Assembly: GCA_017543165.1 (NCBI GenBank)
Contig: JAFYGL010000434.1
Location: 1 to 7,211 of the forward strand
Direction of reading: 5' to 3'
From: Victivallales bacterium
GTDB lineage: Bacteria > Verrucomicrobiota > Lentisphaeria > Oligosphaerales > Oligosphaeraceae
DNA length: 7,211 nucleotides
Part shown: positions 1 through 5,103 of the stretch, piece after piece
Layout: every line of letters begins with the position of its first letter
Numbering within the stretch: position 1 is the first letter of the stretch
Program-made: the position numbers and the translations under genes
Notes under the pieces: model-generated
The model's input: the letters and a program-made list of their open reading frames with translations, nothing else
Database searches by the model: none
What the model was told of the DNA's origin: nothing

Positions 1-1
1 A

Positions 2-55
2 GGCGCGACAGAAACATGCCCGATGGTCATAATCATGCAGCGTCTTTGTCGCGCC
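2..55. repeat. 9-bp perfect inverted repeat with 36-nt spacer
   Basis: GGCGCGACA at 2-10 is the exact reverse complement of TGTCGCGCC at 47-55. The right arm overlaps the left half of the GCGCCC/GGGCGC hairpin at 51-66, so in RNA the two structures would be mutually exclusive. The 54-nt span resembles a tRNA acceptor pairing at first glance, but there is no T-loop motif and it is too short. Confidence 0.5.
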
Positions 56-66
56 CTTGCGGGCGC
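51..66. repeat. GCGCCC-N4-GGGCGC hairpin, copy 1
   Basis: A perfect 6-bp all-GC stem (GCGCCC 51-56, GGGCGC 61-66) closes a TTGC loop. The sequence is identical to copy 3 at 135-150 and shares its stem with copy 2. No T-tract follows on either strand. Confidence 0.7.
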
Positions 67-85
67 AGACTGTTATTTGGCTCGT

Positions 86-122
86 CCCCAGGCTGCGCGC
101 CCTGACGGGCGCTTGCCAGGGG
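86..122. repeat. GCGCCC-N4-GGGCGC hairpin, copy 2, in an extended stem
   Basis: The core stem GCGCCC 97-102 / GGGCGC 107-112 closes a TGAC loop. It is extended by GGC 91-93 with GCC 115-117 and by CCCC 86-89 with GGGG 119-122, with an A-A mismatch (90/118) and a small internal loop. This gives a 37-nt imperfect hairpin with 13 G-C pairs. It is the strongest secondary-structure candidate in the region and may end or stabilise the PhoH-operon transcript, but no T-run follows it. Confidence 0.65.
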
Positions 123-134
123 TTAAGCATGGTT

Positions 135-164
135 GCGCCCTTGCGGGCGCCGCCGCTGCGCGGC
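135..164. repeat. GCGCCC-N4-GGGCGC hairpin, copy 3, plus adjacent GC hairpin
   Basis: The stem GCGCCC 135-140 / GGGCGC 145-150 has a TTGC loop, as in copy 1. It is directly followed by a second hairpin, GCCGC 152-156 / GCGGC 160-164, with a TGC loop. Read on the minus strand, this tandem hairpin pair is the first structure after the PhoH stop codon, about 40 nt downstream. Confidence 0.65.
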
Positions 165-203
165 ACTAATCTACCATCATGTGGAACAGAGCGTTAGACA
201 ACC

Positions 204-1484
204 TCACAGCAAAGTGGAGGCGGTCTCCGCCAGTTCGGAACGCTCCCCATGCACCAGCGTGACATGGGCGGCCAGGGGGCTTTCCAGGAAACGCCCAACA
301 AGCCGCGTCAGCCCATTGGAACGGGCGTCCACGTACGGATTGTCTATCTGGGCAGGATCCCCAGTAAGGACCACCTTGCTACCAAGACCCACGCGGGTAA
401 TCGCCGTCTTGACCTCCAGCGGTGTCAGGTTCTGCGCCTCGTCAATAATGATGAACTGGTTTGGTATGCTGCGTCCGCGGATGTAGGTCAATGGTTCCAC
501 GCTGATTTCAGGGCAGTTCAGCACATCGTTGGGCAGCAGTCTGCCGCCGCGCCTGTCCATGGAGCGTATAAGCTCCAGCGCGTCATAGACTGGCTGCATC
601 CAGGGCCGCATCTTGTCATTGATATCGCCAGGCAAGTAGCCCAAATCCCTGCTCACAGGCATGGTGGGACGGAACACCAGCAGTTTTTCATAGCGCTTTT
701 GGCCGAAAATCTGCTGCAACGCGGCTGCAATTGCAAGCAAGGTCTTGCCAGTTCCTGCCCTGCCCGCCAATGTCACCAGCGTTATGGCAGGATCCATCAG
801 CGCATCCAGCGAAAATGTCTGCTCTATGTTGAGACTCTTGATGCCGCAGGCAGTGCGATTCGCCTCGGACAGTTTCCTCAGCACACCCTCATTGGCATGG
901 AAACGTGCGCATATTCCCTTGGACGGATTATCCTTCTCGTGCAGGAACGCATACTGGTTGCTGTGCATCTTGAAGCGCTTTGCGGGAACAGGCTCCCCTT
1001 CCCTCAATGCAGCCAATGTCTTCTCGTTGGTGGCGATGCACACCCAGCCTCGCATGGTGTCAGTATCCACAGGGGTGTCCTGCCCATAGTCCTGAGCCTC
1101 CAGTCCCAATGCATCCGCCTTCACACGCAGATTCACGCTCTTGGTCACAAGTATGGGCTTCTCGCGTTTCTTCCGCAGTTGCTCCGCCAAAATCAAAAGT
1201 GCCGCATCGGAACGTACACCTGGCTGCACTGGACTTGCCACCTTTATAATAGAGCCATTCTCCAGTTCCACGCCGTCCTTAAGGCTGCCCTTCTTGCGCA
1301 ATTCGTCAAACGCAAGTGCCGCAGAACGTGCATTGCGGGCTGTTTCGTCTGTGCCGTGCTTGAAATTGTCCAAATCGCCAATCACTTCAATGGGCACCAG
1401 CAGTTTCTGGCCTGGGAAATTCCACAGCGCCCTGGCATCAAAAAGAAGTATGTTTGTATCAATAATATAAATGCAGTCCTTCAT
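204..1484 (-). CDS. PIN domain-PhoH family ATPase (PhoH2/YlaK type)
   Basis: This 426-residue cytosolic protein fuses an N-terminal PIN domain (about residues 4-135) to a C-terminal PhoH P-loop ATPase (about 217-426), a typical length for PIN-PhoH proteins. Members of this family are described as RNA helicase/RNase-like, toxin-antitoxin-related or stress proteins. The PIN part shows D9 (IIDTNILL), D37 in VIGDLDNFK and D93 (RSDAALL). The usual later Asp (VTKD...NxR) appears to be S116 in TKSVNLR, and the usual Glu appears to be D37, so nuclease activity may be weakened. The ATPase part has Walker A GRAGTGKT (241-248), Walker B IIIDEAQN (345-352), TGDPAQID (374-381) and the C-terminal GERSELAE signature (413-420). 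The ATG lies only 3 nt after the stop of the upstream isomerase gene and has no strong Shine-Dalgarno sequence, which suggests translational coupling. It ends in TGA. The family call is firm; the RNA target is unknown. Confidence 0.95.
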   Translation of the reverse strand: MKDCIYIIDTNILLFDARALWNFPGQKLLVPIEVIGDLDNFKHGTDETARNARSAALAFDELRKKGSLKDGVELENGSIIKVASPVQPGVRSDAALLILAEQLRKKREKPILVTKSVNLRVKADALGLEAQDYGQDTPVDTDTMRGWVCIATNEKTLAALREGEPVPAKRFKMHSNQYAFLHEKDNPSKGICARFHANEGVLRKLSEANRTACGIKSLNIEQTFSLDALMDPAITLVTLAGRAGTGKTLLAIAAALQQIFGQKRYEKLLVFRPTMPVSRDLGYLPGDINDKMRPWMQPVYDALELIRSMDRRGGRLLPNDVLNCPEISVEPLTYIRGRSIPNQFIIIDEAQNLTPLEVKTAITRVGLGSKVVLTGDPAQIDNPYVDARSNGLTRLVGRFLESPLAAHVTLVHGERSELAETASTLL

Positions 1485-1487
1485 AAC

Positions 1488-2417
1488 TTACAGCGAAAAT
1501 AGTTTCCTGAATGTCTCTACCTGCCTCTTGATGGAATAGCCGCCCTTGGGCGCCAGCAGTTTGCCAGCCCAGTTCTCGCCGCATTGGAAGCAGACCTCGG
1601 TCTGGTACTCAAGCATTCTGGGGCAGCTCCTGAGACGCGGCATGAGCTGGTTCCAGTCGATATTGCCGTCCCAGGGCATCGCATGCAGGTCGCCATAGCC
1701 ATTGTTGTCGTGTATATGAGTTGTGACAATGTGCGGGAACAACTTGTCCAGCGCGGCAGGCTCCTCGATTATGCCGTTTTCCCACCAGCTTCTGGGCATG
1801 TAGCTGGCATAAAGCTCCGCCTTCTTGCCAGGGAACGGCGCCATCAGATTGGCATGGCCCGTATCATAGCACACTCCCACAGCAGGACTGGATGAATAGT
1901 GGTTCACATAATACAGCACCTCGTCAGGCGAATTGGGTGGCTCAAAGGAATTCTCCACGGCTATGACAACACCGCATTTCTCCGCGACTGGAACCATGGC
2001 ATCCAACGCCTCCAGCGTATTGCGCCGCAAGGTTTCCAGTGGGGTATGATACTCAGGCACCACATGGTAATAGGCGCCTGGATGCACAGTGTAGGTCTTC
2101 ACACCAAAGTCAGCGGCAATCTGCAAGGAGCGGATATGGTCCGCAATCATGCGCGGCCTCTTCTCCTGCTCGATTATATTCAAGTCGTCATCCCTGCCGC
2201 ATATTGCGTGCATTGCAACAAAATGCACTCCATATTCCTCGCATAATGACTTCATATAATCCAGGAACTCAGATTCAGCCAGGCACTTTCGTATAAGCGG
2301 GTCAGTAAATACGAAATGCTCAATGCCGTAATCCAGGTATTCCCTTATGATGAAAGGCCATTTCTCCTGTGGAAAATCCATCCAATGGAAATTATACGCC
2401 AAGTATGCTTCACTCAT
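1488..2417 (-). CDS. Sugar phosphate isomerase/epimerase-like TIM-barrel protein
   Basis: This 309-residue soluble protein has the features of the xylose-isomerase-like / AP-endonuclease-2 TIM-barrel superfamily. Likely metal and substrate residues sit at strand ends: H70 (VAMHAI), H112 (TVHPGAY), E155 (IAVENSFEP), D185 and H188 (CYDTGHAN), H236 and D237 (HIHDNNG), H245 (GDLHAMPWDG, followed by NIDW) and E270 or E274 (LEYQTEV). This pattern fits a divalent-metal sugar isomerase, epimerase or dehydratase, but the exact substrate cannot be read from it. There is no signal peptide, so it acts in the cytoplasm. The start is supported by an AAGGGA Shine-Dalgarno sequence 7 nt upstream. It sits 52 nt after the FAD oxidoreductase gene and 3 nt before the PhoH gene. 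Pairing with an oxidoreductase and a nearby glycosidase points to a sugar-modification pathway, which is inference. Confidence 0.88.
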   Translation of the reverse strand: MSEAYLAYNFHWMDFPQEKWPFIIREYLDYGIEHFVFTDPLIRKCLAESEFLDYMKSLCEEYGVHFVAMHAICGRDDDLNIIEQEKRPRMIADHIRSLQIAADFGVKTYTVHPGAYYHVVPEYHTPLETLRRNTLEALDAMVPVAEKCGVVIAVENSFEPPNSPDEVLYYVNHYSSSPAVGVCYDTGHANLMAPFPGKKAELYASYMPRSWWENGIIEEPAALDKLFPHIVTTHIHDNNGYGDLHAMPWDGNIDWNQLMPRLRSCPRMLEYQTEVCFQCGENWAGKLLAPKGGYSIKRQVETFRKLFSL

Positions 2418-2424
2418 TTCATTA

Positions 2425-2430
2425 TCCCTT
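2425..2430 (-). promoter_or_regulatory. Ribosome binding site of the TIM-barrel isomerase gene
   Basis: AAGGGA on the minus strand lies 7 nt before the ATG at 2417 and supports that start. An overlapping out-of-frame ATG (ATG-AAA-TGA) just upstream ends after two codons. Confidence 0.6.
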
Positions 2431-2436
2431 AATTGA

Positions 2437-2451
2437 CGCGGGGCCCCCGCG
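2437..2451. repeat. Small GC hairpin between FAD oxidoreductase and isomerase genes
   Basis: CGCGGG (2437-2442) pairs with CCCGCG (2446-2451) around a 3-nt loop in the 52-nt gap between the two genes. On the minus strand it is followed by TCAATTAAGGGA and not by a T-run. It could attenuate transcription or set relative expression inside the operon, but is not a classical terminator. Confidence 0.4.
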
Positions 2452-2469
2452 CCTACGATTACGCCCTTG

Positions 2470-4209
2470 CTACCTCACGTCAAAGGCGAAGAGGCGGCAG
2501 TTTTCATCGCCCCAGGTCTCCTCCAGCACCAGTCTCACGCCGAATGCCTTTGTATTCAGCGGCACCCTCACCAGGCGCTGGTAATTGCATGCCTCGCGTG
2601 CAGCAACGTTCCACTTGCCGCTGGCATCCAGTGTTTCAATGCGAAACGCCTTGACCAAAGTGCAAGGAGCATGCCTTGTAGGCAAATCCAGCGGATAGTT
2701 GGAGACGATATTGTATTTTTCCACCACGCCTGACCTGTTCAGGTCGCTGTCAAACACGATTCTCGCCAGCGATATGCTTTTCTCCTGGCCGAAAACATAC
2801 TCCACATGGCCGCCTTTTTGGCAGGACCAGGCATTATCCTCGCCATCCCATGGCCTGTCAATGCCATTGCGCAATGGCTCAGGCTCGCCTTCTGATGCGA
2901 ACAGTTTTGCCTCCAGGCTCAGTTGCGGCACAGCCCTTACATTGAATGGCAGCCATGCGTCGTCATCCATAAGAGCCTGCTTCAATTCGCCCACATGCTT
3001 CTCATAAACATCCCTGGGCAGTTCGCCATTGCGCACCGCGATTGCCGCCGCCGTGCCAGCCGCCTGCCCAAGTGTGGCACAGGTCGCCATGACACGTGTT
3101 GCGCTCAACGCGGCATGGCTTACGCTGATGTTGCGCCCCGCAAACATAAGGTTGCTTATGTTTTTGGAATAGATGCAGCGGTATGGGATGCCGAATGGCG
3201 ATGGCGCAGGATGGAATATGGTGGGAGTGCCTGGATAGTTGAAGCCGCCAGGGTTATGGTCGTCCATCGTCCAGCCGCCATAAGCAATCAAATCATCAAA
3301 GCGGCCCTCCGCCCTCACGTCATTTTGATTAAGCGTGTAGTCGCCCACATATCTGCGGCTCTCGCGCTTTCCAGGCAGGAAGCCCACCCAGTCCAGCGTC
3401 CAGTTCTCGGCGCCATGGTCGCCATGGTTCTTCACATGGTCCCACACGCCGAACACGATTGGCAGGAGCCTGTCCCGCAGTTCCTCGGCATCATGAAGCA
3501 CATCGTCCTCGCCTCCCAGTTCAATCCACCAGAAGTTGCTGGTGCCCTTGAAGCCATGGTCCCGCAGCGGCAGATCCTCGTCCCTCTCAAACTTGCGGGC
3601 CCATTTTGGCGGCGTGTATTTCACAGGATGAGGCATTTCCCTGACTTGCAGGAGGCAGCTCATTCCCATGGTCTTTTTGTCGGCGGTCTCGGGTTCGATG
3701 TCCTCGTTGTGCTCGGAACGCGCCTCCCTGCCAATGCGCCATTCCGCGCCTGTCATGGGTGCCAATATGGAATCGCCTGAACAATCCGCGAATATCCTGG
3801 CATGAAAAGTATGCCGCGTCTCGTTTGTCATCTGCCAGGCGCTGACGGATGCGATGCGGCTGCCCTCCATTTCCGCCGCCGTGACAGTGCAGTTGAGATA
3901 CAAGTCCAGCCCTGGCTGGAATCGCACAAACTGGTACAAGACGCTGTCCCATACTGAAATGCAGGATTCTGGATTTCTATAGTTGTTCTCCAGATTCAGT
4001 TCCTCCACAAGCCCAGTCTCGCGGCGGTTCTCGCCATGGGCCCCGCATATCCACATGCGTATCTCGCTGGAGGCATTGCCGCCAAGCACGGGACGGTCCT
4101 GTATCAAAGCCACCTTTGCGCCATGGCGGGCAGCGGCGACTGCCGCGCATACGCCAGACAGGCCGCCGCCTACAACGCAAAAATCAACGGTATGGGTCTG
4201 CTCTCTCAT
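2470..4209 (-). CDS. FAD-dependent oxidoreductase with C-terminal beta-sandwich-like extension
   Basis: This 579-residue protein starts with a Rossmann dinucleotide-binding motif, GGGLSG (14-19), inside VDFCVVGGGLSGVCAAVAAA. It continues with LGGNASSEI (42-50) and ADCSGDS (141-147), and has a second FAD-contact segment, NLMFAGRNISVSHAALSATR (353-372), followed by GQAAGTAAA. This order is typical of the FAD_oxidored (PF12831-like) family; I infer a sugar- or polyol-type substrate from context only. After about residue 450 a separate, strand-rich segment (GHVEYVF, SISLARIVFDSDLN, VKAFRIETLDASGKW, FGVRLVLEETWG, RLFAFDVR) resembles a galactose-binding/discoidin-like sandwich. No signal peptide is visible. 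The ATG follows the BI-1 stop by 9 nt and lacks a good Shine-Dalgarno sequence; the Rossmann motif at residue 14 leaves little room for another start. It ends in TAG. FAD binding is confident, the substrate is not. Confidence 0.9.
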   Translation of the reverse strand: MREQTHTVDFCVVGGGLSGVCAAVAAARHGAKVALIQDRPVLGGNASSEIRMWICGAHGENRRETGLVEELNLENNYRNPESCISVWDSVLYQFVRFQPGLDLYLNCTVTAAEMEGSRIASVSAWQMTNETRHTFHARIFADCSGDSILAPMTGAEWRIGREARSEHNEDIEPETADKKTMGMSCLLQVREMPHPVKYTPPKWARKFERDEDLPLRDHGFKGTSNFWWIELGGEDDVLHDAEELRDRLLPIVFGVWDHVKNHGDHGAENWTLDWVGFLPGKRESRRYVGDYTLNQNDVRAEGRFDDLIAYGGWTMDDHNPGGFNYPGTPTIFHPAPSPFGIPYRCIYSKNISNLMFAGRNISVSHAALSATRVMATCATLGQAAGTAAAIAVRNGELPRDVYEKHVGELKQALMDDDAWLPFNVRAVPQLSLEAKLFASEGEPEPLRNGIDRPWDGEDNAWSCQKGGHVEYVFGQEKSISLARIVFDSDLNRSGVVEKYNIVSNYPLDLPTRHAPCTLVKAFRIETLDASGKWNVAAREACNYQRLVRVPLNTKAFGVRLVLEETWGDENCRLFAFDVR

Positions 4210-4218
4210 ATTTGCCAG

Positions 4219-4893
4219 TTACTTTCTGCGGCCAAACAGCCTGAGTATATAAAGGAACAGGTTGATGAAGTCCAGATACAGCGTCAATGCGCCCAGCACT
4301 GCAATGCTGCCGCCAGTGATGCCATTCTCCGCCAGGCGCCTGATCTTCTGGGCATCATACGCCGTCAGCCCCACAAATACCAGCACGCCAAGAATGCACA
4401 GCACGAAGTCAAATCCAGAACTCTTCAGGAAAATATTCACCACCGAGGCAATGACAATGCCGATAAGTGCCATGAACAAAAGACCGCCCAGCCTGCTCAA
4501 GTCGCGGTGTGTGACCGTGCCGAACAAGCACATTGCGCCAAAGGTGCCGCCAGTGACGGCAAACGCCTTTGTTATTGCAGTCATTGAATAGGCATACAGC
4601 AAGACAGACAGCGTGAAGCCATTCACAACCGCATACAGCAAAAAGCACAGAAACGCCATGAAGCCCGACATCTTGGTGGCAAGGAATGAAAGCGCCAGCA
4701 CAAGAATAATCTCGAAAACGACCGCGGGCGTGTAAAGCTGTGCAATGGTGTCAGGCATCATATTCATCGCCGTGTAGTAGGCTGTCAACGCCGTCACAAA
4801 CAACCCCAGCGTCATGATTCCATAGACTTTGTTGATAAGACTGGTGGTATTCGCGACCACCGCCTGTTCACTCCACTCTTGATTCTCGTACAT
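4219..4893 (-). CDS. Bax inhibitor-1/YccA family integral membrane protein
   Basis: This 224-residue protein is strongly hydrophobic, with about seven membrane spans (roughly 24-42, 56-73, 78-100, 106-127, 136-156, 161-178, 197-218) and a short polar N-terminus. Two family signatures are present: TAYDAQKIRR (177-186) and LYLDFINLFLYILRLFG (205-221). D180 and D208 occupy the places of the aspartate pair that acts as a pH-sensitive calcium-leak latch in the Bacillus homologue YetJ. It therefore probably sits in the inner membrane as a calcium-leak channel or protease modulator. The length matches bacterial members. The start is well supported by AGAGGAG, with GAGGAG ending 8 nt before the ATG. 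It is the first gene of the tight downstream cluster, following a 210-nt intergenic region with a large inverted repeat, so a promoter may lie there. It ends in TAA, 9 nt before the next ATG. Confidence 0.95.
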   Translation of the reverse strand: MYENQEWSEQAVVANTTSLINKVYGIMTLGLFVTALTAYYTAMNMMPDTIAQLYTPAVVFEIILVLALSFLATKMSGFMAFLCFLLYAVVNGFTLSVLLYAYSMTAITKAFAVTGGTFGAMCLFGTVTHRDLSRLGGLLFMALIGIVIASVVNIFLKSSGFDFVLCILGVLVFVGLTAYDAQKIRRLAENGITGGSIAVLGALTLYLDFINLFLYILRLFGRRK

Positions 4894-4901
4894 AATGCTC
4901 T

Positions 4902-4907
4902 CTCCTC
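4902..4907 (-). promoter_or_regulatory. Ribosome binding site of the BI-1 gene
   Basis: GAGGAG on the minus strand sits 8 nt before the ATG at 4893 within a purine run, AGAGGAGAGAG. It is the strongest Shine-Dalgarno sequence in the window and fixes the start. Confidence 0.75.
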
Positions 4908-4915
4908 TACGTTAA

Positions 4916-4938
4916 TTCCACAGACTTGGCTCCGTGGA
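4916..4938. repeat. Outlying copy of the inverted-repeat motifs in the BI-1 leader
   Basis: TTCCACAGA (4916-4924) is identical to 4991-4999 in the large repeat, and TCCGTGGA (4931-4938) is identical to 5050-5057. The two face each other, so TCCAC (4917-4921) can pair with GTGGA (4934-4938) around a 12-nt loop. On the transcript the hairpin would lie just upstream of the BI-1 Shine-Dalgarno sequence. It may be a decayed repeat copy or a regulatory hairpin. Confidence 0.45.
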
Positions 4939-4975
4939 CACGACCATCCAGCAGCACCTTGAAAAGCACATTTTT

Positions 4976-5063
4976 CATTTATCCACGGATTTCCACAGAT
5001 TTTCATTGATTACCTTTTTATAAATGAAATCAGTGAAAATCTGTGGAAATCCGTGGATAAATG
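4976..5063. repeat. Long near-perfect inverted repeat built of decamer units
   Basis: The left arm 4976-5005 is the exact reverse complement of 5034-5063 (30 nt). After one T/G mismatch the pairing continues for five more bases (5007-5011 with 5028-5032), giving a 36-position stem around a 16-nt AT-rich loop. Each arm consists of three degenerate 10-nt units: ATCCACGGAT, TTCCACAGAT, TTTCATTGAT on the left, and their complements on the right. No T-run follows either arm, so a standard intrinsic terminator is unlikely. The motif resembles the 'CCGTGGAAATCTGTGG' intergenic repeats I recall from Lentisphaerae, Verrucomicrobia, Planctomycetes and Deltaproteobacteria. No transposase is encoded, so a non-autonomous mobile element, a bidirectional transcription or mRNA-stability element, or a protein-binding array are all possible. 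Confidence 0.88.
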
Positions 5064-5103
5064 GAAATCGTGCCTTCAGGGGTGTACCGGAAATACCAAT
5101 GGC

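Larger units (their letters stand above)
1..203. other. Gene-free, hairpin-rich region after the PhoH gene
   Basis: No convincing gene lies here. The stretch follows the stop codon of the PIN-PhoH gene on the minus strand and is dominated by GC-rich inverted repeats, listed separately. A minus-strand reading frame opens at ATG 36-34 or 30-28 (M-I-M-T-I-G-H-V...) and runs off the left edge without a stop. It is only 12 codons long and has no clear Shine-Dalgarno sequence, so I do not call it a gene. None of the hairpins is followed by a T-run on either strand, so a canonical intrinsic terminator is not evident, although they could still pause or end transcription or protect the mRNA 3' end. 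Confidence 0.6.
4894..5103. other. 210-nt intergenic region upstream of the BI-1 gene
   Basis: This is the largest intergenic gap in the window, between the glycosidase stop (TAG, 5106-5104) and the BI-1 start. It holds the BI-1 ribosome binding site, a short outlying pair of repeat motifs (4916-4938) and the long inverted repeat (4976-5063). I could not identify convincing -35/-10 boxes on the minus strand. The AT-rich spacer between the arms (TTTTTATAAAT near 5015-5025) is the only TATA-like stretch. Confidence 0.6.

Noticed and set aside
1..36. Minus-strand start of another gene (M-I-M-T-I-G-H-V...)
   Set aside because: Only 12 codons are visible, without a Shine-Dalgarno sequence or recognisable motif; kept as a possibility, not called.
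2..55. tRNA-like acceptor pairing
   Set aside because: Only 54 nt long, with no T-loop consensus, no cloverleaf arms and no recognisable anticodon stem.
249..1502. Long plus-strand open frame (417 codons) opposite the PIN-PhoH gene
   Set aside because: It overlaps a gene with complete family motifs; its translation is rich in His, Gln, Cys and Arg with no recognisable domain, typical of an antisense shadow.
2923..3780. Plus-strand open frame (285 codons) opposite the FAD oxidoreductase gene
   Set aside because: Antisense to a well-supported flavoprotein, with no recognisable domain or ribosome binding site.
4976..5063. Inverted repeat as a CRISPR fragment or intrinsic terminator
   Set aside because: There are only two arms in opposite orientation and no spacer series, and neither arm is followed by a T-run.
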